From Ensifer oleiphilus (GTDB taxonomy: Bacteria > Pseudomonadota > Alphaproteobacteria > Rhizobiales > Rhizobiaceae), in assembly GCF_013371465.1 (NCBI RefSeq), contig NZ_JABWDU010000003.1:744001-808000 (forward strand): a stretch of DNA of 64,000 bases, given 5' to 3'. Below, in pieces: positions 40,739 through 50,522 of this stretch. The notes under the pieces were generated by a model, which worked only from the letters and a program-made list of their open reading frames with translations, ran no database searches and was not told the DNA's origin. Positions within the stretch are counted from its first letter, which is position 1. The number at the start of each line of letters is the position of its first letter. The position numbers and the translations under genes were made by a program.

Positions 40739-42007
40739 ATGTACAGCAAAACAAACCTGTCGCGCATTGCGGCTGGCGCGCTCGCGGCAGCAAGCCTGCT
40801 TGCGTCCACGGCCGCCTTTGCCGGTGAAGTCACGGTCTGGTGTTGGGATCCGAACTTCAACGTTGCGATCATGAAGGAAGCCGCGGCGCGCTATAGCGCA
40901 AAGCATCCCGAAACGACCTTCAACATCGTCGACTTCGCCAAGGCCGATGTCGAGCAGAAGCTGCAGACGGCGCTGTCGTCGGGCACGACCGATGCCCTGC
41001 CCGACATCGTGCTGATCGAGGACTATGGCGCGCAGAAGTATCTTCAGTCCTTCCCCGGCGCTTTCGCCGAGCTTTCCAGCAAGGTCGATTTCTCCGGCTT
41101 CGCGCCTTACAAGGTTCAGTTGATGACGATGGACGGCGCCGTCTACGGCATGCCGTTCGATTCCGGCGTCACCGGCCTCTACTACCGCAAGGACTATCTG
41201 GAGCAGGCCGGCTTCAAGCCCGAGGATATGCAGGACCTGACCTGGGACCGATTCATCGAGATCGGCAAGCAGGTTGAAGCCAAGACCGGCAAGAAGATGC
41301 TGGGTCTGGACGTCAATGATGCCGGCTTCATCCGCATCCTGATGCAGTCCGCCGGCGGCTGGTACTTCGACAAGGACGGCAATCTGTCGATCCAGAAAAA
41401 CGCCGCCCTGAAGGCAGCGCTCGAAACAGAGCAGAAGATCCTACAGGCCAACATTCACAAGCCGGCTGCCGGCTGGACGGAATGGGTCGCGACCTTCACC
41501 TCCGGCGATGTTGCCACCGTGACGACGGGCGTGTGGATCACCGGCACCGTCAAGGCCCAGGCCGATCAGTCCGGCAAATGGGGCGTGGCCCCCATTCCGA
41601 AGCTTAACGTCGAGGGTGCATCCCATGCTTCCAACCTCGGCGGTTCCAGCTGGTACGTGACCGCAAGCTCCGCCGAGAAAGACGAAGCCATCGATTTCCT
41701 CAACGAGGTCTATGCCAAGGACGTCGATTTCTATCAGAAGATCCTGACGGAACGCGGCGCCGTCGGCTCGCTGATGGCAGCGCGCAACGGCCCGGCCTAT
41801 TCCGAAGCCGACCCCTTCTTCGGCGGCGAAAAGGTCTGGCAGAACTTCTCCGACTGGCTGGCGAAGGTTCCGGCGGTCAATTACGGCGTCTTCACCAACG
41901 AAGTGGACACGGCGGTCACGGCACACCTGCCGTCGCTCGGCCAAGGCGCCCCCATCGATGACGTGCTGAAAGCCGTCGACAGCCAGGCCCAGGGCCAGAT
42001 CCAGTAG
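40739..42007 (+). CDS. lacE: Lactose ABC transporter substrate-binding protein
   Basis: A periplasmic sugar-binding protein of family 1 (422 residues). The signal peptide ends about residue 28 (STAAFA/G). The family pattern is visible in VTVWCWDPNFNVAIMKEAAARY, the ALPDIVLIEDYGAQ loop, YGMPFDSGVTGLYYRKD and the aromatic GGWYFDKDG near the sugar site. GGGAGGAAACG precedes the ATG. It is the first structural gene of the lac operon, with two hairpins after it, so it should be the most abundant product. Lactose specificity is inferred from lacZ and synteny. Confidence 0.9.
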   Translation: MYSKTNLSRIAAGALAAASLLASTAAFAGEVTVWCWDPNFNVAIMKEAAARYSAKHPETTFNIVDFAKADVEQKLQTALSSGTTDALPDIVLIEDYGAQKYLQSFPGAFAELSSKVDFSGFAPYKVQLMTMDGAVYGMPFDSGVTGLYYRKDYLEQAGFKPEDMQDLTWDRFIEIGKQVEAKTGKKMLGLDVNDAGFIRILMQSAGGWYFDKDGNLSIQKNAALKAALETEQKILQANIHKPAAGWTEWVATFTSGDVATVTTGVWITGTVKAQADQSGKWGVAPIPKLNVEGASHASNLGGSSWYVTASSAEKDEAIDFLNEVYAKDVDFYQKILTERGAVGSLMAARNGPAYSEADPFFGGEKVWQNFSDWLAKVPAVNYGVFTNEVDTAVTAHLPSLGQGAPIDDVLKAVDSQAQGQIQ

Positions 42008-42016
42008 GGATCCAAA

Positions 42017-42078
42017 GGCAGGCGGCGACCGCCTGCCTCTTTCTCTGGAGCGGCATGCGGCCCTCGGGCCGCTGCCGC
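42017..42078 (+). other. Two hairpins between lacE and lacF
   Basis: First, GGCAGGCGG (42017-42025) pairs with CCGCCTGCC (42029-42037) across CGA and is followed by a pyrimidine-rich TCTTTCTCT. Second, at 42050-42078, GCGGCA-T-GCGGCCC pairs with GGGCCGC-TGCCGC. The first can act as a partial terminator; both would stabilise the lacE message. Confidence 0.6.
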
Positions 42079-42112
42079 CCGCAATGTCATCCCTTTTTCT
42101 TGAGGGCGTCCC

Positions 42113-43009
42113 ATGACTGCCGGCAAAACAGGCGGATTGAAGCGTTATTACGACCTGAACGGCTGGCTGTTCGTCGCCCCGTCATTGCTTCTGATCGCGA
42201 TCTTCCTGGTCTACCCGATCTTACGCTCGCTCTACCTGTCCTTCTTCTCGGGCAAGGGCATGATGATGAAGTTTGCCGGCTTCGGAAACGTCGTGCGGCT
42301 ATGGAACGATCCGGTCTTCTTTCAGGCGCTGACCAATACCGTCACCTTCTTTATCGTCCAGGTTCCGATCATGATCACGCTGGCGCTCATGCTCGCCGCG
42401 GTCCTGAACAACGACAAGCTGAAGTTCATCGGCTTCTTCCGCACCGCCATTTTCCTGCCCTGCGTCGCCTCGCTGGTGGCCTATTCCGTGCTCTTCAAGA
42501 GCATGTTTTCCGTTGACGGCGTCGTGAACTCCGCACTTCTGACGGTCGGCCTGATCTCGACCCCGATCGGATGGCTGACGGAACCTTTCTGGGCCAAGGT
42601 GCTCGTCATCCTCGCCATTACCTGGCGCTGGACCGGCTACAACATGATCTTCTACCTGGCCGCGTTGCAGAACATCGACAAGTCGATCTACGAGGCGGCG
42701 AAGATCGATGGCGTGCCCGCCTGGGCCCGCTTCGTCTACATCACCATACCGATGCTGAAGCCGGTGATCCTGTTTACGACGATCATTTCGACCATTGGCA
42801 CGATCCAGCTTTTCGACGAGGTCTACAACCTGACCGAGGGGCGCGGCGGCCCGGCGAATGCGACGCTGACCCTTTCGCTCTACATCTACAACCTTACCTT
42901 CCGCTTCATGCCGAGCTTCGGCTACGCGGCGACCATTTCCTACGTCATCGTCATCATGGTGGCGCTTCTCTCCTTCCTCCAGTTCTACGCCGCGAGGGAT
43001 CGGTCATGA
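42113..43009 (+). CDS. lacF: Lactose ABC transporter permease (MalF-like)
   Basis: An inner-membrane permease of 298 residues with six main segments. The opening is YYDLNGWLFVAPSLLLIAIF, typical of family-1 sugar permeases. The EAA loop is SIYEAAKIDGVPAWARFVYI followed by PMLKPVI, which docks on LacK. It overlaps lacG by four bases (ATGA). With LacG it forms the heterodimeric channel. Confidence 0.92.
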   Translation: MTAGKTGGLKRYYDLNGWLFVAPSLLLIAIFLVYPILRSLYLSFFSGKGMMMKFAGFGNVVRLWNDPVFFQALTNTVTFFIVQVPIMITLALMLAAVLNNDKLKFIGFFRTAIFLPCVASLVAYSVLFKSMFSVDGVVNSALLTVGLISTPIGWLTEPFWAKVLVILAITWRWTGYNMIFYLAALQNIDKSIYEAAKIDGVPAWARFVYITIPMLKPVILFTTIISTIGTIQLFDEVYNLTEGRGGPANATLTLSLYIYNLTFRFMPSFGYAATISYVIVIMVALLSFLQFYAARDRS

Positions 43010-43821
43010 ACGTCTCGCGCCGTGCAACGACCGTGCTGCAATACGCCTTCCTGGGGACCGCAGCCTTCCTGTCGATCTTCCCGTTCATCTGGATGGCGAT
43101 CAGCTCCACCAACAAGTCGATCGACATCATCAGCGGCCGAACGGGTATCGGTGACGCCTTCGGCACCAATGTCGCCAACTTCTTCTCTCAGGTCGACGTG
43201 CCGCTGGTCTTCTGGAACTCCACCAAGCTGGCCGTGCTTGCGACGCTCCTGACGATCGTCGTCTCATCGCTCGCCGGCTACGGTTTTGAGATGTTCAGGT
43301 CAAAGGCGCGCGATCGCATCTACGCGCTTGTGCTTCTGACGCTCATGGTGCCGTTTGCAGCACTGATGATCCCGCTGTTCATGATGATGGCGAGAAGCGG
43401 CCTGATCAACACGCATATTGCGATCATGCTGCCGACGATCGCGTCGGCCTTCATCATCTTCTACTTCCGCCAGTCGACCAAGGCCTTCCAGACGGAACTT
43501 CGTGATGCCGCCAAGGTCGACGGCCTCAAGGAGTGGCAGATCTTTCTCTACATCTACGTTCCGGTGATGCGCTCCACCTACGCGGCCGCCTTCGTCATCG
43601 TCTTCATGACCAACTGGAACAACTACCTCTGGCCGCTCATCGTCCTGCAGTCGAACGAGACGAAGACGATCACCCTCGTCGTCTCCTCGCTCGCGTCCGC
43701 CTACTACCCCGATTACGGCGTGGTGATGATCGGAACGATCCTCGCCACCCTTCCCACCCTTCTCGTTTTCTTCGTCATGCAGCGCCAGTTCGTGCAGGGC
43801 ATGCTCGGTTCAGTGAAATAG
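43006..43821 (+). CDS. lacG: Lactose ABC transporter permease (MalG-like)
   Basis: The second permease of the lactose importer (271 residues, six segments). The EAA loop reads ELRDAAKVDGLKEWQIFLYI with VPVMRST following, and the end QRQFVQGMLGSVK is the classical MalG-type C-terminus that reaches the ATPase. The start at 43006 overlaps the lacF stop; the same frame continues upstream over lacF without meaning. The lacZ start follows 11 bases after its stop. Confidence 0.92.
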   Translation: MNVSRRATTVLQYAFLGTAAFLSIFPFIWMAISSTNKSIDIISGRTGIGDAFGTNVANFFSQVDVPLVFWNSTKLAVLATLLTIVVSSLAGYGFEMFRSKARDRIYALVLLTLMVPFAALMIPLFMMMARSGLINTHIAIMLPTIASAFIIFYFRQSTKAFQTELRDAAKVDGLKEWQIFLYIYVPVMRSTYAAAFVIVFMTNWNNYLWPLIVLQSNETKTITLVVSSLASAYYPDYGVVMIGTILATLPTLLVFFVMQRQFVQGMLGSVK

Positions 43822-43832
43822 GAACGTCGTCA

Positions 43833-46079
43833 ATGCGCATTACTGAAAACTTCAATGCCAACTGGGTCTTTCGCGACGGCTTCGAACCGGCGCACGTCCA
43901 TGCGCTTCAGACGGGCGAAACCGTGCGCCTACCGCATAGCGCCGTCGAGCTGCCCTACAACTATTTCGACGAGACGGACTACCAGAAGCCGTTCACCTAT
44001 CAGAAGCGCTTCGACTGGCGCGCGGAGTTCGAAGGTCGCGAAGTGTCGCTCGTCTTCGATGCCGCCATGGCCGACAGCGTCGTCTATCTCAACGGCAAGA
44101 AGATCATCGCCCACAAGGACGGCTATACGCCCTTCGAGGCGCGACTGACGCCGCATCTCGTACGCGGAGAAAACCTGATCACGGTCAAGATCGACGGTTC
44201 TGAGAACCCAGAGATCCCGCCCTTCGGTGGGCAGATCGACTACCTCTGCTATGCAGGAATCTACCGCGACGTCTGGCTGAAGGTGACATCTCCAGTTTCG
44301 ATCGCCAACGTCAAGATCGAGACGCCGGACGCGCTCGCCGAGAAGAAATCCGTCACCGCACGGGTGTTCATCGCCAATCCGGAAAGCCTCGCCTTCTCTG
44401 GGACGCTGGCGGCAAAGATCCGCCGCAAGGGTGGCGGCGACGTCGCTGCGTCCTCGGTTACGGTTGATGGCAACGAGGCGGTGCTCACCTTCTCCGATCT
44501 CGCCGGCATCGAGCTTTGGGATATCGACAATCCGGCGCTCTACGCGCTGTCGCTCAAACTCGAGACCGAACACGGCGAAGACGTGCTGACCCAACGCTTC
44601 GGGTTCCGCACCGCCCTGTTCACACCGGAAGGCTTTTTGCTGAACGGCCGGCCACTGAAACTGCGCGGATTGAACCGGCATCAGGCCTTTCCGCATACCG
44701 GCTATGCGATGGGCCGGCGCGCGCAGGAGAAGGACGCCGACATCCTGAAGCACGAACTCGCCTGTAACGTCGTTCGCACCTCGCACTATCCGCAGTCGAA
44801 GTGGTTCATCGAGCGCTGCGACGAGATCGGCCTTCTCGTCTTCGAGGAGATTCCCGGTTGGCAACATATCGGCGGCGAAGCCTGGCAGAAGGAATCCATC
44901 GAGAACGTACGCCGCATGGTCGAGCGGGACTGGAACCATCCCTCAATCATCATCTGGGGCGTTCGTATCAACGAAAGCCAGGACAACCACGCCTTCTACG
45001 CGGAGACGAACCGTCTTGCCCGCGAACTTGACCCCACCCGCCAGACTGGTGGCGTACGCTTCATCACCAACTCGGAACTGCTCGAAGACGTCTACACGAT
45101 GAACGACTTCATCCTCGGCAATGAGGAGCTGCCCGGCAACAACCGGGGGCGTGTGGTGTTACGCGATCGCGTGGAGACGACAGGCATTGACCGGCCGATC
45201 CCCTACATGATCACCGAATACAACGGCCACATGTATCCGACCAAGCGCTTCGACCAGGAACAGCGTCAGGCCGAGCACGTGACCCGCCATCTCCTGATCC
45301 TCAACGCAGTTGCCGCCGACCGGGATATCTCCGGCTCCACCGGCTGGTGCATGTTCGACTACAACACCCATAAGGACTTCGGCGCCGGCGACCGCATCTG
45401 CTACCACGGCGTGCTCGACATGTACCGGATCCCGAAACTCGCCGCCTATGCCTACGCCTCGCAAGGGGATCCGAAGGACAATGTCGTGCTTCAGCCGGTC
45501 ACCTTCTGGGCGCGCGGCGAGCGCAACATCGGCGGTGTGCTGCCGCTGATCGTGCTGACGAACTGCGACTATGTCGAAGTGAAGTTCGGCGAATGGCCGG
45601 CAAAGCGGATCTATCCGGACAGGGAGAATTACCCGCATCTGCCGCATCCCCCTGTCGTTCTCGACCTGCGCAGCGTGACGCCGGAAGAATTCGGCACATG
45701 GGGCAGGGTCTGGCGCGAGGGCACCTTTACCGGCTACGTCGACGGAGAGCCCGTCAAGACGCTGACGCTGCCGGCCGATCCCGTCCCGGCCTCGCTCGAA
45801 GTCATCGCCGACGACACGGAGCTTCGCGCTGGCGAAAATGATGCCGTACGCGTGGTGGTGCGGGCCCTCGACCAATGCGGCAACCTGTTGCCCTATTTCG
45901 AGGAGCCGGTCATGCTATCGCTCGAAGGTCAGGGCCGGATCATCGGTCCGTCCGAACACACGCTGAAGGGCGGAGCCACCGGCTTCTGGATCGAGGCCGG
46001 TGAGGCCAAGGGCAAGCTTGAGTTGACGGTGAAGAGCCGCCGCTTCGACACCCAGTCCATCACCTTTACCGTCAACTGA
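43833..46079 (+). CDS. lacZ: Beta-galactosidase, glycoside hydrolase family 2
   Basis: A cytoplasmic GH2 enzyme (748 residues, shorter than the 1024 of E. coli LacZ) that should split imported lactose. The order is a jelly-roll sugar-binding domain, an Ig-like domain and a TIM barrel beginning near FLLNGRPLKLRGLNRHQAFP. The acid/base glutamate is probably Glu381 in NHPSIIIWGVRINES, the nucleophile Glu462 in ITEYNGHMYP. A C-terminal Ig-like module (from about residue 645) binds nothing obvious. There is no signal peptide. It lies between the lactose permeases and lacK, the S. meliloti order. A beta-glucuronidase role is less likely. Confidence 0.9.
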   Translation: MRITENFNANWVFRDGFEPAHVHALQTGETVRLPHSAVELPYNYFDETDYQKPFTYQKRFDWRAEFEGREVSLVFDAAMADSVVYLNGKKIIAHKDGYTPFEARLTPHLVRGENLITVKIDGSENPEIPPFGGQIDYLCYAGIYRDVWLKVTSPVSIANVKIETPDALAEKKSVTARVFIANPESLAFSGTLAAKIRRKGGGDVAASSVTVDGNEAVLTFSDLAGIELWDIDNPALYALSLKLETEHGEDVLTQRFGFRTALFTPEGFLLNGRPLKLRGLNRHQAFPHTGYAMGRRAQEKDADILKHELACNVVRTSHYPQSKWFIERCDEIGLLVFEEIPGWQHIGGEAWQKESIENVRRMVERDWNHPSIIIWGVRINESQDNHAFYAETNRLARELDPTRQTGGVRFITNSELLEDVYTMNDFILGNEELPGNNRGRVVLRDRVETTGIDRPIPYMITEYNGHMYPTKRFDQEQRQAEHVTRHLLILNAVAADRDISGSTGWCMFDYNTHKDFGAGDRICYHGVLDMYRIPKLAAYAYASQGDPKDNVVLQPVTFWARGERNIGGVLPLIVLTNCDYVEVKFGEWPAKRIYPDRENYPHLPHPPVVLDLRSVTPEEFGTWGRVWREGTFTGYVDGEPVKTLTLPADPVPASLEVIADDTELRAGENDAVRVVVRALDQCGNLLPYFEEPVMLSLEGQGRIIGPSEHTLKGGATGFWIEAGEAKGKLELTVKSRRFDTQSITFTVN

Positions 46080-46088
46080 GTAGTCACC

Positions 46089-47177
46089 ATGGCCGAAGTC
46101 CGTCTCACCGACATCCGCAAGCGCTTCGGCGCGCTCGAAATCATCAAGGGCGTCGATCTGTCGATCGAGGCAGGGGAGTTCGTCGTCTTCGTCGGACCCT
46201 CGGGCTGCGGAAAATCGACGCTGCTGCGTATGATCGCCGGTCTGGAGGACATCTCCTCCGGCGAACTCACGATCGGCGGCACGGTGATGAACGATGTCGA
46301 TCCGTCCAAGCGCGGGATCGCCATGGTGTTTCAGTCCTATGCCCTTTATCCGCACATGACCGTGCGCGAGAACATGGGCTTCGCGCTGAAGTTCGCCGGC
46401 ATGGCAAAAGGGGAAGTCGACGCCCGCGTCAACGACGCGGCGCGCATCCTCGAGCTCGAGCCGCTTCTCGATCGCAAGCCGAAGGCACTCTCGGGCGGCC
46501 AGCGACAGCGGGTCGCGATCGGCCGCGCCATCGTGCGCAATCCGCTCGTCTTCCTGTTTGACGAACCCCTGTCGAACCTCGACGCCGAATTGCGCGTGCA
46601 TATGCGCGTCGAGATCGCCAAGCTTCACAAGGAGCTGAAGTCGACGATCATCTACGTGACGCACGATCAGGTGGAGGCGATGACACTTGCCGACAAGATC
46701 GTCGTCTTGCGGTCGGGCGTTGTCGAGCAGGTGGGCGCGCCGCTGAAGCTCTACGACGACCCGTCAAACACCTTCGTTGCCGGTTTTATCGGCTCACCGC
46801 GCATGAATTTTCTCAAGGCCCACATCGCGTCACTGACGGACAAGAATGCAACCGTCTCGCTCACAAGCCAGCCCGATGTCCGGCTGACCCTTCCCATTGC
46901 CGCGCCATCGGTCGCGGTCGGAGATGTCGTCACACTCGGCGTCCGGCCGGAGCATTTTCTGGGTCAGGGCAAAGGCGACGCAGACGTCAAAGTTAAGGTC
47001 GATGTCGCCGAGCATCTCGGCAATACCAGCTATGTCTACGCCCACGTCTCCGACGAAGAGCGGATCATTATCGAGCATGGCGACGTTCGCGACATCGCCA
47101 GCCGCGAAACCCTGACCGTCGCTATCGCCGCATCGCGGTCCTTCCTTTTCGACAAGAATGGCAACCGACTGCGCTGA
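46089..47177 (+). CDS. lacK: Lactose ABC transporter ATP-binding protein (MalK/UgpC-like)
   Basis: A family-1 sugar ATPase of 362 residues. Walker A GPSGCGKST lies at 36-44, signature [15 protein letters not shown], Walker B FLFDEPLSNLDAELRV and the switch IYVTHDQVEAMTLA. The C-terminal 120 residues form the TOBE/OB regulatory domain (LGVRPEHF). It begins nine bases after lacZ and closes the operon. A 10-bp-stem hairpin follows about 100 bases later. Confidence 0.93.
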   Translation: MAEVRLTDIRKRFGALEIIKGVDLSIEAGEFVVFVGPSGCGKSTLLRMIAGLEDISSGELTIGGTVMNDVDPSKRGIAMVFQSYALYPHMTVRENMGFALKFAGMAKGEVDARVNDAARILELEPLLDRKPKALSGGQRQRVAIGRAIVRNPLVFLFDEPLSNLDAELRVHMRVEIAKLHKELKSTIIYVTHDQVEAMTLADKIVVLRSGVVEQVGAPLKLYDDPSNTFVAGFIGSPRMNFLKAHIASLTDKNATVSLTSQPDVRLTLPIAAPSVAVGDVVTLGVRPEHFLGQGKGDADVKVKVDVAEHLGNTSYVYAHVSDEERIIIEHGDVRDIASRETLTVAIAASRSFLFDKNGNRLR

Positions 47178-47280
47178 CGCCGGGTCTAAAGTATCCGTGC
47201 AAAAGTGTGCAGCGGTTTTGCGATAACGACATACGTGAAAACAAGAACTTAAAGCAGGAAGAGGGTGAGCCCCACCCATC

Positions 47281-47306
47281 GCCGATGGCACTTGCCTGCC
47301 ATCGGC
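47281..47306 (+). terminator. Hairpin downstream of lacK
   Basis: GCCGATGGCA (47281-47290) pairs perfectly with TGCCATCGGC (47297-47306) around a 6-base loop. Only a weak T-containing tail follows, so termination may need Rho. Confidence 0.5.
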
Positions 47307-47396
47307 TGACTTGGATTTCCAGCGCCCCGATTGGCTCGTCCTGCGCCACCGCGCCCTGATCGTCTTCAAGCACGCTGACACCCTGCCCCCCAAGGG

Positions 47397-47424
47397 AAAA
47401 CCCCGGAACTGGGAGGTTCCGGGG
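47397..47424 (-). terminator. Rho-independent-type terminator of the agp operon
   Basis: CCCCGGAAC (47401-47409) pairs with GTTCCGGGG (47416-47424) across 6 bases. On the minus strand the stem is followed by TTTTCCC, 30 bases after the agaL2 stop. Confidence 0.7.
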
Positions 47425-47453
47425 CTTCCTGGCCGCGCGACCGGGAGAAAGAG

Positions 47454-48824
47454 CTACGCGGCGTGAACCTTTCTGGCACTTCTCGCCCATTCCGGGATCC
47501 AGTTGCCGTGAGCGGCGAGCAGATCGTCGGTGAGCGCCCAGATCTGGTCGAGATCGAGCTCGGCGGCCGTATGCGGATCCATCATCGCCGCATGATAGAG
47601 ATGTTCGCGGTTCTCGGTCATCAACGCGGCGACCGTCAGTTCCTGAACATTGATGTTGGTGCGGATCAGCGCCGTCAGTTGCGGCGGCAGATCGCCGATG
47701 AACGTCGGCTGTATGCCGTTCTCGTCGACAAGGCACGGCACTTCGGCGGCGCAATTGTCGGGCAGCGAGGTGATGCAGCCATTGTTGCGCAGGTTGCCGT
47801 AAATGACCGAGGGCTCACCCGTCCAGACGGAGTTCATGATCGAGGAGGCATATTCCTTCGACGGCTTGACCTCGATCGTGTCGGCGGAGCGATAGGCCTC
47901 CGCCTGCCCCTTCCAGCGTTCGACCTGCTCGATGCAGCGCTTCGGGTATTCGTCGAGCGGGATGCCGAACTTTTCGATCAGATCGTCGCGACCTTCCTTG
48001 ATGAAATAGGGTGTGTATTCGGCGAAATGCTCCGAGCTTTCGGTGACGAAATAGCCGAGCCGGGTCATCATCTCATAGCGCACCTTGTTCGGGCAGCGCG
48101 GGTTCCAGCCGGGCTTGGGCGCACGACCCTCACGGTAGGCGCGCAGCAAATCGGGATAGAGGTTGCGGTAGGAGCCATCCGGCTGGCGGTGCTCGAACTT
48201 CAGGAAGAAGGCCATGTGGTTGATGCCGGCCGACCGATAGCGGATCTCCTCGTAGGGAATGTTGAGATCCTCCGCGAGTTCCATCGCCGTGCCCTGCACG
48301 GAGTGGCAGAGGCCGACTTGCTTGATGTGAGGGTACTTCTCGGCGATCGCCCAGGTGTTGATCGCCATCGGGTTGACGTATTGCAGCAGGATCGCCTCCG
48401 GGCAGACCTCGGTCATATCGGCGCAGATGCTCCAGAGGTGCGGCACCGTGCGCAGACCGCGCATGATGCCGCCGACGCCGAGCGTGTCGGCGATGGTCTG
48501 GCGAAGGCCATATTTCTTAGGCACTTCGAAATCCGTGACCGTGCAGGGCTCGTAACCGCCGATCTGGAACGCGACGACAACGAAATCGGCACCATCCAAT
48601 GCCTTGCGCTGGTTAGAATGCAGCTCGATGGTGGCTTTGGTGCCGAGCGTTAAAATCAGTTTGCGAACGACGACTTCGCTTTCCTCGAGCCGCTGCGGAT
48701 TGATGTCCATCAGGGCGATCCTGGCACCCGACAGGGCCGGGCGCTGCAGCACATCGCCGATGATGTTCTTCATGAACACGGTCGAGCCGGCGCCGATGAA
48801 GGTGATCTTGGGTTGTCTCGTCAT
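47454..48824 (-). CDS. agaL2: Alpha-galactosidase, glycoside hydrolase family 4
   Basis: A cytoplasmic NAD- and metal-dependent GH4 enzyme (456 residues). The NAD loop FIGAGSTVF is at residues 9-17. The metal-binding cysteine is in GLCHSVQG and the metal histidine in GINHMAFFLK, with NPMAINTWA between the sugar and metal sites. GH4 enzymes act by oxidation, elimination and reduction, with NAD as a bound cofactor. It is the last gene of the agp operon and is paralogous to AgaL1 at the other end, which I recall for the S. meliloti cluster too. Melibiose or raffinose is the probable substrate; an alpha-glucosidase cannot be ruled out. Confidence 0.88.
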   Translation of the reverse strand: MTRQPKITFIGAGSTVFMKNIIGDVLQRPALSGARIALMDINPQRLEESEVVVRKLILTLGTKATIELHSNQRKALDGADFVVVAFQIGGYEPCTVTDFEVPKKYGLRQTIADTLGVGGIMRGLRTVPHLWSICADMTEVCPEAILLQYVNPMAINTWAIAEKYPHIKQVGLCHSVQGTAMELAEDLNIPYEEIRYRSAGINHMAFFLKFEHRQPDGSYRNLYPDLLRAYREGRAPKPGWNPRCPNKVRYEMMTRLGYFVTESSEHFAEYTPYFIKEGRDDLIEKFGIPLDEYPKRCIEQVERWKGQAEAYRSADTIEVKPSKEYASSIMNSVWTGEPSVIYGNLRNNGCITSLPDNCAAEVPCLVDENGIQPTFIGDLPPQLTALIRTNINVQELTVAALMTENREHLYHAAMMDPHTAAELDLDQIWALTDDLLAAHGNWIPEWARSARKVHAA

Positions 48825-48841
48825 GAAATGCCTCTTTTCTG

Positions 48842-50512
48842 CTAGGCAGCCACTTCGAACGCGGCCCTGACGAGCCGTTCCGTGTAGGCGGTCTTGGGAT
48901 GGGAAAGTACGTCTTCGACCGGCCCCTCTTCGACGATCTTGCCGTGCTGCATCACCACCACCCGGTGGCAAAGTGCGCGCACGACCTTGAGATCGTGGGA
49001 GATGAAGAGGTAACTCAGTCCCTTCTCGTCCTGCAGCTTGCGCAGCAGTTCGATGATCTGTGCCTGTACCGAGAGATCGAGCGCCGAAGTCGGCTCGTCG
49101 AGAAGGATGAACTCGGGCTCCAAGGCGATCGCCCGGGCGATCGCAATGCGCTGCCGCTGGCCGCCGGAAAATTCGTGCGGGAAGCGTGATAGGATGTTGC
49201 TCGGCAGGCCGGCGCTGTTCAACGCGTCGCGAACCCGCTCCAGGCGCTCGTTGCGGGTCGCGCCGAGCCTGTTGACGACAAGCCCTTCCTCGATGATCTG
49301 GCCGACCGACATGCGCGGATTGAGCGAGGAAAACGGATCCTGAAAGACGATCTGCATGCGTGAGCGCAACGGCCGCATCTCGTCGCGGGTCTTGTCCTGG
49401 ATCGGCTCGCCGTCAAACAGGATCTCGCCCCCTTCGGCCCGCAGCAGCTTGACCAGAGCCTGACCGAACGTCGTCTTGCCGGAGCCGGATTCGCCGACCA
49501 GCCCCAATGTCTCGTGACGGTGAAGCTTCAGGCTGAGGCTGTCGACCGCGACCAGCTCCTTGAGCTGCGGCTTGAAGAAACCGCCTGCCTTGAGCATGAA
49601 GGAAACGCGCACCGAGCGACCTTCCAGAATGGCGGCCGAATCCGCGGGCATCGGGTTGGCGTTGCCTCTCGGTTCGGAATTGAGCAGGTGTCGAGTGTAG
49701 GGATGCTGCGGGTTTTCAAACAGCGCCGCCGTGGTGTTGTGCTCCTTCACCTCGCCGTTCTGCATGACGTAGACATAGTCCGAAAACTGCCTGACGACGG
49801 TCAGGTCGTGCGTGATCAGGATCACGGCCATGCCGAGCGTTTTCTGCAGGTCGCGGATGAGGTTGAGGATCTGCGCCTGGACGGTAACGTCGAGCGCCGT
49901 CGTCGGCTCGTCGGCAATCAGCACGTCCGGATTGTTGGCGAGCGCCATGGCGATCATGATGCGCTGCCGCTGGCCGCCCGACAGCTGGTGCGGATACTGG
50001 TTGAGACGCGCTTCCGGGTCGGGAATCTGGACCTGGCGCAAAAGCTCCAATGTCCGCTCCGTTGCCTGCTTGCGGCTCAGCTTCTGATGCACCCGGATGG
50101 CCTCGATGATCTGGGCGCCGATGGTGTAGACCGGATTGAGCGAACTCATCGGCTCCTGGAAGATCATCGAGATACGGTTGCCGCGCAGTGCCCGGCGCTG
50201 GCGATCGGAGAACTTCAGCACGTTCCTGCCGTCATAGTCGATGCTGGAACGCTCCGACACCGTGGCGCGCTTGGTCAGCAACCCCATGACCGTGCGGGCC
50301 GTCACCGACTTTCCCGAGCCGGATTCCCCGACCACGGCGATCGTCTCGCCGCGATAGAGCTGGAAGGAGACATCCTTGACGGCATCCACCATGCCGCCCT
50401 CGACCTTGAATTTCACCGCCACATGGCGTGCGTCGATGATTGGAGAGCCGATGGCGGCGGCATGATCGTGCCTCTGTTCGGGTGCAAGCAGGTTTAAGTC
50501 AACGGGTGCCAT
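48842..50512 (-). CDS. agpD: Alpha-galactoside ABC transporter ATP-binding protein, two domains fused
   Basis: A fusion of two Opp/Dpp-type ATPases (556 residues). The first domain has [26 protein letters not shown] and [15 protein letters not shown]. The second has [27 protein letters not shown] and [15 protein letters not shown]. Unlike the RbsA class, both sites look complete. Although the family mainly moves peptides, this cluster is linked to alpha-galactosides in S. meliloti. The ATG at 50512 has GAGGAGG directly upstream, and the gap to agpC is 10 bases. Confidence 0.9.
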   Translation of the reverse strand: MAPVDLNLLAPEQRHDHAAAIGSPIIDARHVAVKFKVEGGMVDAVKDVSFQLYRGETIAVVGESGSGKSVTARTVMGLLTKRATVSERSSIDYDGRNVLKFSDRQRRALRGNRISMIFQEPMSSLNPVYTIGAQIIEAIRVHQKLSRKQATERTLELLRQVQIPDPEARLNQYPHQLSGGQRQRIMIAMALANNPDVLIADEPTTALDVTVQAQILNLIRDLQKTLGMAVILITHDLTVVRQFSDYVYVMQNGEVKEHNTTAALFENPQHPYTRHLLNSEPRGNANPMPADSAAILEGRSVRVSFMLKAGGFFKPQLKELVAVDSLSLKLHRHETLGLVGESGSGKTTFGQALVKLLRAEGGEILFDGEPIQDKTRDEMRPLRSRMQIVFQDPFSSLNPRMSVGQIIEEGLVVNRLGATRNERLERVRDALNSAGLPSNILSRFPHEFSGGQRQRIAIARAIALEPEFILLDEPTSALDLSVQAQIIELLRKLQDEKGLSYLFISHDLKVVRALCHRVVVMQHGKIVEEGPVEDVLSHPKTAYTERLVRAAFEVAA

Positions 50513-50522
50513 GGGCGCCTCC